Shown one piece after another: positions 16,584 to 25,687 of a stretch of 37,292 nucleotides of DNA. The DNA is taken from assembly GCF_900114585.1 (NCBI RefSeq), contig NZ_FOTL01000023.1, positions 1 through 37,292 of the forward strand. The letters run 5' to 3'. The position numbers and the translations under genes were made by a program. The DNA comes from Methanobrevibacter olleyae (GTDB lineage: Archaea; Methanobacteriota; Methanobacteria; Methanobacteriales; Methanobacteriaceae). The notes below the pieces were generated by a model. That model saw only the letters and a program-made list of their open reading frames with translations, ran no database searches and was not told the origin of the DNA. Within the stretch, counting starts at the first letter, position 1. Every line of letters starts with the position of its first letter.

Positions 16584-16994
16584 TTATTTAAGTGGTACAA
16601 ACATAGATGATCTAGTAGCTCCCATACCTGGGTCACCATGTTGAACTCTTTGTCTAGTTGGTGCAAATTCACCAAAGAAGCAACCTAACATTTCAGGAGT
16701 GAAAGTTACTTCAACGAAGTCTCTACCATTATAGATAGCAAAAGTAGTACCTACCATTTCAGGAATAACTACCATATCTCTACAATGAGTTCTAACTACT
16801 ACTGGTTTTCCACCTTTTTTATCTTGTTTTTGTAATTTTCTCATTTTATCCAACACAGACTGTTGTCTTGGTAAGAATCCTCTTTTTAAGGATCTTCTTT
16901 GTCTTGCTGGTAAAAGTTCAATAAATTCTTCTAAGGACATTTCTTTTAACTCTTCAATAGTATATCCTCTGTATTTAAATATTTTTCTAGCCAA
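16584..16994 (-). CDS. rps19p: Small subunit ribosomal protein uS19 (TTG start)
   Basis: 136 aa. [27 protein letters not shown] at the N-terminus and [24 protein letters not shown] in the core are typical. I placed the start at TTG 16994, which gives MARK-type N-terminus as in homologues and lies eight bases after GGAG. The GTG at 17000 is only two bases from that site. No ATG fits. Confidence 0.93.
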   Translation of the reverse strand: MARKIFKYRGYTIEELKEMSLEEFIELLPARQRRSLKRGFLPRQQSVLDKMRKLQKQDKKGGKPVVVRTHCRDMVVIPEMVGTTFAIYNGRDFVEVTFTPEMLGCFFGEFAPTRQRVQHGDPGMGATRSSMFVPLK

Positions 16995-17011
16995 TGACAC
17001 ATCTCCTTAAA

Positions 17012-17737
17012 TTATCTTCTTTTTCCAGTACGTTTAGCTGCAATTGAACCGACTTTTCTTCCAGGTGGTGCATGTCTTGAAATAGTGGTAGGACGACCTG
17101 GGTGTTGTCTGTTACCTCCTCCGTGAGGATGGTCAACAGCGTTCATTGCTACTCCTCTAACAGTCATAAATTTCTTACCTTTAGCTTTATAAGCATGCCA
17201 TCTGACACCTGCTTTGAGGTAAGGCTTCTCTTTTCTTCCTCCACCTGCAACAACACCGATACTTGCACGGCATTTAGGGTTGAAAGATTTTAATTCACCA
17301 GATGGTAATTCTACAACAGCTTGACTTGCATCATGAGTAATTAAAGAAGCATAAGTTCCAGAAGATCTTACGAAACGACCACCGTCTCCTGGTCTGTTTT
17401 CAATATTATAAATAGGAGTACCTTCAGGGATTTCAGCTAATGGTAAAGTGTTACCAAAGCTGATTGGTGCTGAAATACCACATTCAATATCATCATCAAT
17501 CTGAATGCTTTCTGGAGCTAAAATATGTCTTTTTTCACCATTTTCGAATTTAACTAAAGCAATAGGAGCAGTTCTTGCAGGGTCATGAATAATGTCTACA
17601 ACTTTACCTTTTAAACTGCCTTCCTTTTCTAAGTCATCGTATGTTCTGTATTGGATTTTATCTTTAAATCTGTGAGAAGCAACACGATGAGCAGGAGTTC
17701 CTCTTCCTCTACGTTGGTGTATTAATCGTTTTCCCAT
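17012..17737 (-). CDS. rpl2p: Large subunit ribosomal protein uL2
   Basis: 241 aa. It contains the peptidyl-transferase-region loop VDHPHGGGNRQHPGRPTT (from about residue 201), and begins GKRLIHQRRGRGTPAHRVASH as in archaea and eukaryotes. GGAGGTTAGATT precedes ATG 17737. Confidence 0.98.
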   Translation of the reverse strand: MGKRLIHQRRGRGTPAHRVASHRFKDKIQYRTYDDLEKEGSLKGKVVDIIHDPARTAPIALVKFENGEKRHILAPESIQIDDDIECGISAPISFGNTLPLAEIPEGTPIYNIENRPGDGGRFVRSSGTYASLITHDASQAVVELPSGELKSFNPKCRASIGVVAGGGRKEKPYLKAGVRWHAYKAKGKKFMTVRGVAMNAVDHPHGGGNRQHPGRPTTISRHAPPGRKVGSIAAKRTGKRR

Positions 17738-17749
17738 AATCTAACCTCC

Positions 17750-18010
17750 TTAGAATACTCCCATTTTAACAGCTACATCTTCAGCTTCCCCTTCCTCTAC
17801 GAGTTTGATATAAGCTAATTTTAAACCTTTTGGAGTGATATGGGTATTTACTCTATCAACTTCTTGGTCATATAACTGTTCAAAAGCCTTTTTAATCTGA
17901 GCTTTTGTAGATGTTCTTCTAACAACAAAAGCAAGTTCGTTGTTTTGGTCAATTAAATTCATAGTTTTCTCAGTAACATGAGGTTTAACAATAATCTTGT
18001 AAGGATCCAT
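17750..18010 (-). CDS. rpl23p: Large subunit ribosomal protein uL23
   Basis: 86 aa. IIVKPHVTEKTMNLID, then AFVVRRTSTKAQIKKAFEQLYD, typical of L23, the docking site for SRP and nascent-chain factors at the tunnel exit. It lies between L4 and L2. Confidence 0.97.
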   Translation of the reverse strand: MDPYKIIVKPHVTEKTMNLIDQNNELAFVVRRTSTKAQIKKAFEQLYDQEVDRVNTHITPKGLKLAYIKLVEEGEAEDVAVKMGVF

Positions 18011-18053
18011 AAATATCCACCTTCTTAACTATACCTAATAAATTCCTAAGAAT

Positions 18054-18818
18054 TTATTGGAATAATCCTCCTAATTTTTCAACAGCGGACTTAGTGAAAA
18101 TAGTTAACCTACCAGCATGAGTACCAGGTGCTAATAATTCAGCATTTAAGTTTTCAGCAGTTACAACTTCAACACCAGCATGGTTTCTTGCACCTAAACC
18201 AATACCTTTATCTTCAGCTACAACAACTAAAGGCCCTTTGCTAGATTTGTATTTACGTCCTCTTGTTTTTCCTCTACCTGCTCTTATATGTTTACTATTT
18301 TTAGCTTTAATAATATCATCGTAAACACCTAATGCCTTAAAGATTTCACGAGCTTCACTTGCCTTTTTAACAGCAGCTAATTCATCATCAACGATTAATG
18401 GTAACTGATCTAGATTTTCAGTTTTGTGTCCTCTACCTTCAACTAAATCTGCATCAGTAGTTGCTGCAATAGCAGATCTGATTGCAAATTTTCTTTCTTT
18501 GTTGTTGATTTTTTCATGATGATTTTTCTCAGCTCTTACAGGATGAGCTTTTCTTCCACCGATAGCTTGTGGTATGAATGCCGCTCTGGAACCACTTTTA
18601 ATTCTAGGTACCATAGCTACACCTCTACCAGATCCCCAAGATTCAGCAGAAGTTCTTTTACCTGCCATAGGGTCATTACCCCAAGGTTGGATTCTAGCAG
18701 ATTGAGCAGAAAGAACCGCCCTTTTAATAAGGTCAGGTCTGTATTCTTCATTAAAAATAGCAGGAAGTTCAATTTCTTCTTTTACTTCCCCTTGAATTGA
18801 ATAAACATTAACTTTCAT
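18054..18818 (-). CDS. rpl4p: Large subunit ribosomal protein uL4
   Basis: 254 aa, archaeal/eukaryal L4 (L1e). ELPAIFNEEYRPDLIKRAV at the N-terminus, the extended tunnel loop WGSGRGVAMVPRIKSGSRAA, and a C-terminal GTHAGRLTIFTKSAVEKL. Twelve bases separate it from L3. Confidence 0.98.
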   Translation of the reverse strand: MKVNVYSIQGEVKEEIELPAIFNEEYRPDLIKRAVLSAQSARIQPWGNDPMAGKRTSAESWGSGRGVAMVPRIKSGSRAAFIPQAIGGRKAHPVRAEKNHHEKINNKERKFAIRSAIAATTDADLVEGRGHKTENLDQLPLIVDDELAAVKKASEAREIFKALGVYDDIIKAKNSKHIRAGRGKTRGRKYKSSKGPLVVVAEDKGIGLGARNHAGVEVVTAENLNAELLAPGTHAGRLTIFTKSAVEKLGGLFQ

Positions 18819-18830
18819 TTTCTAACCCCT

Positions 18831-19841
18831 CTATGCACCTTGTTTAGAAGCAGTGCTTATAAATTCAATTTGAGGAGCTGCTTCATCAGCTTTCTTAGGT
18901 CTAATAGCTTGTCTAAGAATTACTAATCTTTTAGTAGGACCAGGGACAGAACCTTTAACTAATACATAGTCATTTTTAACTAAACCGTATCTAATAAATC
19001 CTCCATCAGGGTTAACTGCATCCACTTCAGATACATCTCCTATTTTCAGGACTTTTTTATTAAATTCAGTTCTTTTGTGGTATCCCATTTGACCTGCTTG
19101 TGCAACAGTCCACATAGTTCTCTCAGGAGACCAAGGACCAATGGAACCTACGTGTCTTCCTTTTCCACTTCTCATAGCTTTACCATATTGAATTCTAATA
19201 TTCCATCTTTTTACAACCCCTTGGACTCCTTTTCCTTTGGTAGTTGCAATAGCATCAACATATTGTCCTTCATTAAAAATATCGCTTGCTCTAACTTCTT
19301 TACCTAATAAATCAAGTGCATAATTTAATTTTTCTTCAGCAGAACTTCCACCTAATGCACATTCAAAGATTTCAGGTTTTTTCTTAGGTACACTAGCCAT
19401 TTTAGGGTTAGTGTGCACTAAAACTCTAACATCTTCAGTTTTTACTAAAGCATCTTGTATTTTTGCAATAGCTTCAGATTTATCATAATCTTTAGGAAGA
19501 GTAATTTTCCTAGAGAGCTCTTCATCCAAATTATCTGCAATAACTTCGGTGATAGCTTTAAGTCCATGAGCAGTTTTTTCGTATGATCTAATACCCATTA
19601 TTACAAGGGGCGGTACTTCCAAAACAGTTACAGGAGTGAAAACAGTCATACCATTAGATGGAGAGTTTTTATCTGTATCTACAACCATAGCATGAGTCAT
19701 ACCTGCTTTGTAACCTGCAAGACCTAAAAGTTTTGGTTCTTCATTACTTGGCCAAGCTTTGATTCTTGGAGTTTCTTTAGCTACTCTTTTACGAGGGCTA
19801 AATGCCACAGAACCTTTTCTTGGTTGGTGATGTCTTACCAT
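18831..19841 (-). CDS. rpl3p: Large subunit ribosomal protein uL3
   Basis: 336 aa. MVRHHQPRKGSVAFSPRKR at the N-terminus, the extension ending in IRIQYGKAMRSGKGRHVGSIGPWSP, and the C-terminal VPGPTKRLVILRQAIRP. It is the first ribosomal gene of the cluster. CGGAGGAAA precedes the ATG. Its 755-base leader (19842-20596) is dense in palindromes. Confidence 0.98.
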   Translation of the reverse strand: MVRHHQPRKGSVAFSPRKRVAKETPRIKAWPSNEEPKLLGLAGYKAGMTHAMVVDTDKNSPSNGMTVFTPVTVLEVPPLVIMGIRSYEKTAHGLKAITEVIADNLDEELSRKITLPKDYDKSEAIAKIQDALVKTEDVRVLVHTNPKMASVPKKKPEIFECALGGSSAEEKLNYALDLLGKEVRASDIFNEGQYVDAIATTKGKGVQGVVKRWNIRIQYGKAMRSGKGRHVGSIGPWSPERTMWTVAQAGQMGYHKRTEFNKKVLKIGDVSEVDAVNPDGGFIRYGLVKNDYVLVKGSVPGPTKRLVILRQAIRPKKADEAAPQIEFISTASKQGA

Positions 19842-20596
19842 TTTTTTCCTCCGTTTTCTTTATATTTTCCTATAATTAATCAGTCTAATCTATTAACAAT
19901 AGATCTTTTTTTCACTAGATCTAAATTCTTTAATTCTTTAAATTTTAATTTAAAATTCTAAATTCTTTAAATCTATACAAACTCAAATCAATGATTAAAT
20001 AATTTATTTAAATAATTTAATAAATAATTTAAAATCGATTTAAACTGATTTGTTAACTATTATGAATTTTATTTAAAAAATTTCTAATTAACAAATCTTA
20101 GAATAAATAGCCATATTTCTTTTTTAGTCAAATCACTAAAATTCCACACTGTTTAAACTTATTATTCAGTTTATAGTTAATAATTAGCATACAATCTCCT
20201 AATATCATATCTAGATAGAGTATACAATCTACCTTTATTAAAAATATCTAGATAAAGACTGTAGAGGCAAAAATTAAACAGCATATAAGCTAAATAAAGC
20301 TAGATAAACGTTAAAAACAAGTGCAAACTTGTTTATGTACTTCTCAAAGATTTATTATAAAGCTGTCTAGACTTTATAATTTATTTCAGCCTAATCAATT
20401 CATTTTGTATCTTAAATCAATCCTTTGAAATATCTCCCTTTTTGGAGAAAACTTTATAGTGTCTAATTATAAAGCAAATCCTTGAAAGCTAAAGCTGACA
20501 ATAGCTAAAGCTTAATCTCTATATGTTTTATAATGTATTTATAAAAATTACATATTAACGCTATGTAAAAGCGGAAGTTAATAATGAACTATTAAC
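19842..20596. other. Palindrome-rich leader region of the L3 operon
   Basis: The zone 20100-20560 is clearly less AT-rich than other gaps and has many inverted repeats: TATCTAGATA twice (20208-20217 and 20245-20254), a stem AAACAAGT/ACTTGTTT (20315-20334), TTATAAAG/CTTTATAA (20355-20379), TCTCC/GGAGA (20433-20448), and two copies of AGCTAAAGCT near 20487-20512. On the minus strand GGAGATTGT precedes ATG 20190 of a 20-codon frame that could be a leader peptide. It may be a structured leader, operator region or gene remnant; no tRNA or known RNA family is recognised. Confidence 0.45.
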
Positions 20597-20598
20597 TT
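20575..20598 (-). terminator. Stop-codon hairpin of the SPOUT methyltransferase gene
   Basis: Perfect 9-base arms AAGTTAATA (20575-20583) and TATTAACTT (20590-20598), 6-base loop. The stop codon (20597-20599) begins in the stem. On the minus strand it is followed by CCGCTTTT. Confidence 0.55.
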
Positions 20599-21412
20599 AA
20601 AGTATATTGAAAATAGCCAAAGTTGAAATTACAGCTTCTTCAGTCCTTACGGTTTCAGTTCCTTGATTTGGAATTGTATTTAACTTTATAGTTTCCCATT
20701 TAGAACTTTCCAAATTTTCACTAATTGAAGAATATGGACCACCGAACACGATAGCTATATGATTTGAACTTTCTACTTTAGATTTCAATTCATTAAAAAT
20801 AGTATCGATTGTATCTGCATACTTTGTTGCTAGAACAACAAAGTCGGGATTAACTAATTTTAAGCTATTTTTAAGACCTTTATTTGTAGATAATGTCTTA
20901 AATCCCCAGTAAATGTCATCTGGTTCATCAGGTGTGACTATTACCTCTTTAGCAAACTTAGTAATTTTAAATGAAAATATCTTATTTACTGTAAGTTGCT
21001 CTTTGCAAAATGCTAATTTATCCATACCTATATCTACAAAGGTACCTTTCTTATTCCTTTTAACAGTGAATCCCTGTCTGTAATCACCTAATTCAGCTTC
21101 AGCAACAGGATGATGAGGCACTCTTAAAGGAGCCAATATTCCAACATGTCTTAGTTCACTCTTAATAGGAATTGCCTTTTTTCTAAGATATTGTGGAGTG
21201 TCCATATAAGAAAGGATTTCAGCTATGAAATCTCCATCCTCAGTCTGTTCACTATCTGGAATTGAAAGATCTTTATAAACTACGACTTCATCAACTTTAA
21301 ACAAAGCTAAAGCTCTGCCAATTAAACCGACTTTTGAAGTTTTTAATTTTAAGTCTTTAGTTTCTGCTAAGAATGAATTCGGTATAAAGACTGATACTTT
21401 ATTATTTTGCAT
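20597..21412 (-). CDS. SPOUT-class RNA methyltransferase (COG2106, C9orf114/SPOUT1-like)
   Basis: 271 aa. It begins KVSVFIPNSFLAETKDLKLKTSKVGLIGRALALF, a pattern of the archaeal DUF171/SPOUT family. An OB-like insert spans roughly residues 85-175 (LAPLRVPHHPVAEAELGDYRQGFTV). The SAM-binding knot region is near the C-terminus (IAIVFGGPYSSISENL, about 222-237). It is usually encoded directly before L3 in methanogens and probably modifies rRNA or tRNA; the target here is not known. The start at 21412 lacks a clear Shine-Dalgarno site and may be leaderless. Confidence 0.87.
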   Translation of the reverse strand: MQNNKVSVFIPNSFLAETKDLKLKTSKVGLIGRALALFKVDEVVVYKDLSIPDSEQTEDGDFIAEILSYMDTPQYLRKKAIPIKSELRHVGILAPLRVPHHPVAEAELGDYRQGFTVKRNKKGTFVDIGMDKLAFCKEQLTVNKIFSFKITKFAKEVIVTPDEPDDIYWGFKTLSTNKGLKNSLKLVNPDFVVLATKYADTIDTIFNELKSKVESSNHIAIVFGGPYSSISENLESSKWETIKLNTIPNQGTETVRTEEAVISTLAIFNIL

Positions 21413-21890
21413 ATTATCAAATTTTATATTTTAAATCTATACATGCACATTGACCAATAAAGTATTTAGTTAAAAAAAGAACTAAATTACCGAATATAAT
21501 CTGTAAAATAAAAAAAATAATTAAATTCAATGATTAATAAGATTTATAAAATGTAAATATCAAACATAGCCCAAGCTAAACCATTAAAATAACCTTTTAA
21601 AACATGATATTTAACATTAGACAGATGTTTAATACCAATAAATCATGAAAAATAATAAAAAATTTAAAAATTTCTTATAAATTACATAATGTAGACATAT
21701 AGATTAGTAATATTTAAGTTATTTATAGTATATAAAGGTTTTGCTGAAAACAATATCAAGCTAAAAAATAGATAAAGCCTTTGCTGAAAACAGTTATTAA
21801 GTTAAAAAATAGATAAAGCCTTTGCTGATAATAATATCAGGCTGAAAAATTTTAAAAAGCCTCAATTAATTCTAAAAATCCGATGAATAT
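21413..21890. other. Gap between METTL5-like and SPOUT genes
   Basis: About 480 AT-rich bases, no gene seen. It contains three imperfect 40-base repeats (21732-21852) next to the 3' end of the METTL5-like gene. The promoter of the SPOUT gene should lie around 21430-21460. Confidence 0.5.
21732..21852. repeat. Three imperfect tandem repeats, period 40-41
   Basis: ATAAAGSYTTTGCTGAWAA recurs at 21732, 21772 and 21813, each followed by an AAGCTAAAAAATAG-like segment. Copies have diverged, so this is older than most duplications in the window. Confidence 0.75.
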
Positions 21891-22592
21891 TTAAAAATTT
21901 TCCACTCTTAAGACTAGAACTTCTACATCACGGGAATCTTCTGTGTGAAAATCATAAATCTTGGGAATTGGAAATTTGTAAACTAACTTATGACTTATCT
22001 CTGCACCTAAATCTCTATAATAATCAATTACAAATTCCTCAGTATTTTTCATATGAAAAGAATAAATGACATTAGCACTATTAATTGCAAATTCCATAAA
22101 TTTTCTATCAGCATGTCTTCTAGCTTTCTCTTGAGATCCGAAGGGCGGATTTTGAATCAAAGTATCAAATTTTGATAATGGAGACATAAGACCATTAATT
22201 TTATCAAAACTATTTTCATTTAATAAATCAGCTATTGAATTAAATGAATTGATATCTCCAACTATGAAATTTGTATTAGCAATATCTATATCACCTTCAT
22301 CAAATATAGTATTTTGAGTGATTTTTGCTAAACTTATAGATTCCTCATCAATATCAAGACCTAATGAAAATTTAGCACCCATCAATGAAGATGCAATTGA
22401 AAAAATACCTGTACCGCAGCCAAGATCTAAAATATTCCTATCTTCAATATCTCCTAAACTATATGCATTCCATATTAAATCTGCAGCAATAGTTGCAGGA
22501 GTAGAATATTGTTCTAAGTCAACCTTAGGATTAGGATGCTTAGGAACCTTTTCCAGCACCATTTCAAGATGTTTCTTTTTTGAAATTTTCAT
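21891..22592 (-). CDS. METTL5-like N6-adenine RNA methyltransferase (COG2263)
   Basis: 233 aa, SAM-dependent. LEQYSTPATIAADLIW (26-41) is the family's substrate-loop motif, LDLGCGTGIFSIA (55-67) is SAM motif I, and NPPF (148-151) is the adenine-N6 methyltransferase motif. About 25 residues are inserted just before NPPF (ADLLNENSFDKINGLMSPLS). In eukaryotes METTL5 methylates 18S rRNA; an rRNA target here is inferred. ATG 22592 chosen over GTG 22601 because the GTG belongs to the CAGTGAT ribosome-binding sequence. It is divergent from pycA. Confidence 0.88.
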   Translation of the reverse strand: MKISKKKHLEMVLEKVPKHPNPKVDLEQYSTPATIAADLIWNAYSLGDIEDRNILDLGCGTGIFSIASSLMGAKFSLGLDIDEESISLAKITQNTIFDEGDIDIANTNFIVGDINSFNSIADLLNENSFDKINGLMSPLSKFDTLIQNPPFGSQEKARRHADRKFMEFAINSANVIYSFHMKNTEEFVIDYYRDLGAEISHKLVYKFPIPKIYDFHTEDSRDVEVLVLRVENF

Positions 22593-22890
22593 AAAAATCA
22601 CTGATTGATAATTTAAGATAATTATATATTATATTATAGTTTATAATATTATAATTTTATTTAATATCTTTATTTATTAATTGATAAATAATTTTTATTA
22701 AAACAGTACCTGTTTATATGTCTTGATGAAAATAATGATGATAAAATAATGATAAAATTTAATATAAATAATTATTAATATATAATATTATAATAATTGA
22801 AAAATAATAATATGATTGGTAAATAATAATCAAATATAATCTTTAATTAAAGTTAATTGTATTATTATTGATTATCAAAAAATTATTAAA

Positions 22891-22977
22891 ATTTTTTATA
22901 AAAATTTTTATTTTATAAAGATTTTTAATTTTTTATAAAAATTTTTATTTTATAAAGGTTTTTAATTTTTTATAAAA
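22891..22977 (+). repeat. 37-base tandem repeat carrying TATA-like boxes
   Basis: Units start at 22891, 22928 and 22965 (partial). The two full units contain ATTTTATAAAG, so the core promoter is duplicated. Confidence 0.8.
22947..22957 (+). promoter_or_regulatory. pycA: Likely TATA box of pycA
   Basis: ATTTTATAAAG in the second repeat unit lies about 45-53 bases before the start codon, placing transcription start near 22978 with a leader that includes the AGAGGTG ribosome-binding site. The upstream copy (22910-22920) would give a leader 37 bases longer. Confidence 0.45.
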
Positions 22978-22999
22978 TAATTATAAAAAGAGGTGTTAT

Positions 23000-24490
23000 A
23001 TGTTTGAAAAAGTACTGATTGCAAATAGAGGAGAGATTGCTATACGTATTATGCGTGCATGTCGTGAATTAGACATGAAAAGTGTAGCAGTATATTCAGA
23101 TGCTGATAAAACTTCTCTTTATACTAATTACGCAGATGAAAATGTTCCTTTAGGAAATCCTTCTCCAAGCCAATCTTATTTAAACATTGAAAAAATCATA
23201 AATGCAGCAATTGAAACTGGTGCAGATGCAATTCACCCAGGATATGGATTTTTAGCTGAAAATCCAGAGCTTGGTGTTCAATGTGAAAAAAATGGAATTA
23301 AATTAATTGGACCTCGTGGAGATGCTATTGAACAAATGGGGGACAAAATTACCTCCAAAAGATTAATGAAAAAAGCAGGGGTTCCAGTAATTGAAGGAAC
23401 TGAAAAAGGAGTTCAAGATTTTGAAGAAGCAAAAGAAATTGCCGAAGCCATTGGATACCCTGTAATCATTAAAGCATCAGCAGGAGGAGGAGGAATCGGT
23501 ATGCGTGCAGTTTATGAGGAAGATGAACTTGTACGTGCACTTGAAGCAACACAATCTGTAGCTCTGAAAAACTTTGGAGACTCAACCGTATTTATTGAAA
23601 AATACTTAGAAAGACCTAGACATATTGAATTCCAGGTCTTAGCAGATGAAAATGGAAATACAATCCATGTAGGTGATAGGGAATGTTCTATCCAAAGAAG
23701 ACATCAAAAATTGTTAGAAGAAGCTCCTTCACCAATTATGACTGAAGAATTAAGAGAAAGAATGGGTGAAAGTGCAGTGAAAGCTGCAGAATACATTAAA
23801 TACAACAGTGCAGGAACTGTTGAATTCTTATACGACAATGGAGAATATTACTTCCTTGAAATGAACACACGTATTCAGGTAGAACACCCAATTACTGAAA
23901 TCGTTACCAACACTGATTTAATCAAAGAACAAATTAAAATAGCTTGTGGTGAAGACTTAGAATATCAACAGAAAGATATTCAAGTAAGTGGACATGCTAT
24001 TGAATGTCGTATTAATGCCGAAAACCCATTAGCTAACTTTGCACCAAACCCTGGTAAAATCACAGGTTACAGATCCCCAGGTGGACCAGGTGTACGTTTA
24101 GACAGCGGAGTTTATATGAATTATACTATTCCAACTTTCTATGACTCTATGATTTCTAAATTAGTAACTAGTGGCCGTACAAGAAAGGATGCTGTTAATA
24201 GAATGAAAAGAGCATTAAGTGAATATATTATCTTAGGTGTAAAAACTACAATTCCATTCCATAAAGCAATCCTAAGAAATGAATCTTTCCTTGCAGGTGA
24301 TTTACACACTCACTTTGTAGATGAACATAAAAAATGGATCGATGAAGAAATGGAAAAAGTAATTTTAGAAGATTTAGAAAGAGTGAATCGTATGAAATCT
24401 ACTTTTATGCCTGGAAAAAAAATAGCTGCAATATCTGCAGCTGTTGGAACTTATTTCAACAGTGCACAAGCACAAAAGCTTAAAAAATAG
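23000..24490 (+). CDS. pycA: Pyruvate carboxylase subunit A (biotin carboxylase)
   Basis: 496 aa. It uses ATP and bicarbonate to carboxylate the biotin carried by PycB, supplying oxaloacetate to the incomplete reductive TCA pathway. The N-terminal domain begins [20 protein letters not shown]. The ATP-grasp glycine loop is [14 protein letters not shown] (158-171). [11 protein letters not shown] (227-237) and [14 protein letters not shown] complete the active site. Near the C-terminus [13 protein letters not shown] is a short lineage-specific tail. The next gene is the biotin ligase, 84 bases on. The stop codon lies in a hairpin loop. It could also work as the biotin carboxylase of an acetyl-CoA carboxylase, but in methanogens this two-subunit form is PycA. 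Confidence 0.93.
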   Translation: MFEKVLIANRGEIAIRIMRACRELDMKSVAVYSDADKTSLYTNYADENVPLGNPSPSQSYLNIEKIINAAIETGADAIHPGYGFLAENPELGVQCEKNGIKLIGPRGDAIEQMGDKITSKRLMKKAGVPVIEGTEKGVQDFEEAKEIAEAIGYPVIIKASAGGGGIGMRAVYEEDELVRALEATQSVALKNFGDSTVFIEKYLERPRHIEFQVLADENGNTIHVGDRECSIQRRHQKLLEEAPSPIMTEELRERMGESAVKAAEYIKYNSAGTVEFLYDNGEYYFLEMNTRIQVEHPITEIVTNTDLIKEQIKIACGEDLEYQQKDIQVSGHAIECRINAENPLANFAPNPGKITGYRSPGGPGVRLDSGVYMNYTIPTFYDSMISKLVTSGRTRKDAVNRMKRALSEYIILGVKTTIPFHKAILRNESFLAGDLHTHFVDEHKKWIDEEMEKVILEDLERVNRMKSTFMPGKKIAAISAAVGTYFNSAQAQKLKK

Positions 24491-24501
24491 TTTATTAAGC
24501 T
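24477..24501 (+). terminator. Hairpin around the pycA stop codon
   Basis: Perfect 7-base arms AGCTTAA (24477-24483) and TTAAGCT (24495-24501); the TAG stop (24488-24490) lies in the 11-base loop. It may limit read-through into the ligase gene. Confidence 0.45.
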
Positions 24502-24574
24502 AAACTAATCAAAGAAATTGAACTAAATAAATTTAAATAGGATTTAATAATATTAATTATTCTAAGTGATTATT

Positions 24575-25489
24575 ATGAAAAAAGAAATGATAAAACTCTT
24601 ACTTAGTCATAATGTAATTTCTGAAGAAGATGCTGAGAAATTAGACTCTATCAATGATGAAAATATTGAAAAATCTATTAAAGAATTAGGATTTGGAAAA
24701 ACTGAGCATATTACCAAAGAAAAAATTACTAAAAACTTAGAAACTGAAGTTATGGGTAAAGAAATTCTTTGTTTTAGAAAAGTATTTTCTACTAATTCTA
24801 TAGCTAAATTCTTAGCAAATCATAGTGCTGAAGAAGGTACTGTATTAATCTCTGAAATTCAAACAAAGGCTAAAGGCAGATTAGGTAAAAAGTGGGAATC
24901 TCCAGAAGGTGGAGTTTGGATGTCTCTTATTTTAAGGCCAAAAGTTCCTCCTGCAAAAATCGGTTTAATCACATTAGCAACTGGTGTGGCAATAGCTAAA
25001 TCTATTAAATCTTTAGGTGTTGATGCTAAAATTAAATGGCCGAATGATGTTTTAATCCACGGCGATAAAATATCCGGAGTTTTAACTGAAGTTAATGCTA
25101 CATTTAATGATATTGACTGGGTAGTAGTAGGTGTTGGAATTGACAGTAATCTTAAATTAGAAGATTTCTCTGAAGATATTAGAATAGGAACCACTACCCT
25201 TACTGAAGAATTACCAACTAAAGTTGATGAAAATGAGCTTATTAGTATATTTTTAAATGAATTTGAGGAAATTTATAACTTATATAAAGATGGTAAAACC
25301 GAAACTATTTTAAAAGATTGGAGAGACCTTTCAGATACCATTGGTAAATATGTGAACATTACCCAAACTGGTGGAAAAGTTACCCAAGGCTATGTTGTTG
25401 GAATCAATAATGAAGGTAATTTAATCATTGAGCGACAAGATGGTACATTAGAAAAAATAATTTCTGGTGAACTTAGAACAGTAGAATAA
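24575..25489 (+). CDS. bpl: Biotin-[acetyl-CoA-carboxylase/PycB] ligase
   Basis: 304 aa. Attaches biotin to the carrier lysine via biotinyl-AMP. The core has FSTNSIAKFLA (biotin-binding start), the KAKGRLGKKW loop (the GRGRxGRKW position of BirA, keeping the central Gly-Arg), and KWPNDVLIHGDKISGVL. The C-terminal domain is SH3-like (GKYVNITQTGGKVTQGYVVG). The first ~60 residues are helical and charged and replace or degrade the DNA-binding wing of BirA, so autoregulation is doubtful. ATG 24575 chosen over GTG 24566, which is part of the AAGTGAT ribosome site. The 3' end is duplicated behind the stop. Confidence 0.92.
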   Translation: MKKEMIKLLLSHNVISEEDAEKLDSINDENIEKSIKELGFGKTEHITKEKITKNLETEVMGKEILCFRKVFSTNSIAKFLANHSAEEGTVLISEIQTKAKGRLGKKWESPEGGVWMSLILRPKVPPAKIGLITLATGVAIAKSIKSLGVDAKIKWPNDVLIHGDKISGVLTEVNATFNDIDWVVVGVGIDSNLKLEDFSEDIRIGTTTLTEELPTKVDENELISIFLNEFEEIYNLYKDGKTETILKDWRDLSDTIGKYVNITQTGGKVTQGYVVGINNEGNLIIERQDGTLEKIISGELRTVE

Positions 25490-25527
25490 ATTAAAAAAAA
25501 CTTAGAACAGTTAAATAAATTAAAAAA
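25470..25527 (+). repeat. Duplicated 3' end of bpl, period 29
   Basis: AACTTAGAACAGTAGAATAA and what follows (25470-25498), which includes the last codons and stop, recur at 25499-25527 with two changes. The downstream copy is non-coding. Confidence 0.8.
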
Positions 25528-25531
25528 CAAG

Positions 25532-25631
25532 GAAAAATAGTGCTTTTAGTACTTTAGAAAAATAGTGCTTTTAGTACTTTAGAAAAATAGTGCTTTTAGT
25601 ACTTTAGAAAAATAGTGCTTTTAGTACTTTA
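25532..25631. repeat. Four perfect 25-base tandem repeats
   Basis: Units start at 25532, 25557, 25582 and 25607. Each contains AGTGCTTTTAGTACT, a hairpin-capable palindrome if one G-U pair is allowed. There are no spacers, so this is not a CRISPR array. Confidence 0.95.
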
Positions 25632-25646
25632 AATAAACAGAAAAAA

Positions 25647-25681
25647 AATAAAATGAAAGATTTTTAATTTTTCATTTTATT
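25647..25681. terminator. Bidirectional hairpin between convergent genes
   Basis: Perfect 12-base arms AATAAAATGAAA (25647-25658) and TTTCATTTTATT (25670-25681), loop 11 bases. It lies between bpl (plus) and the SelA-like gene (minus). Confidence 0.55.
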
Positions 25682-25687
25682 ACCCTC

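Larger units (their letters stand above)
22593..22999. other. Divergent promoter region, METTL5-like / pycA
   Basis: About 400 very AT-rich bases with no gene. It must hold promoters for both directions. The pycA side carries the 37-base tandem repeat at 22891-22977, each full copy with a TATA-like box. Confidence 0.6.

Noticed and set aside
20100-20580. A tRNA or other known RNA gene in the L3 leader
   Set aside because: No cloverleaf, no conserved T-loop GTTCRA motif and no CCA-adjacent acceptor stem could be traced on either strand.
25532-25631. Regular 25-base repeats as a possible CRISPR array
   Set aside because: The copies abut directly with no spacers, and no cas gene is in the window.
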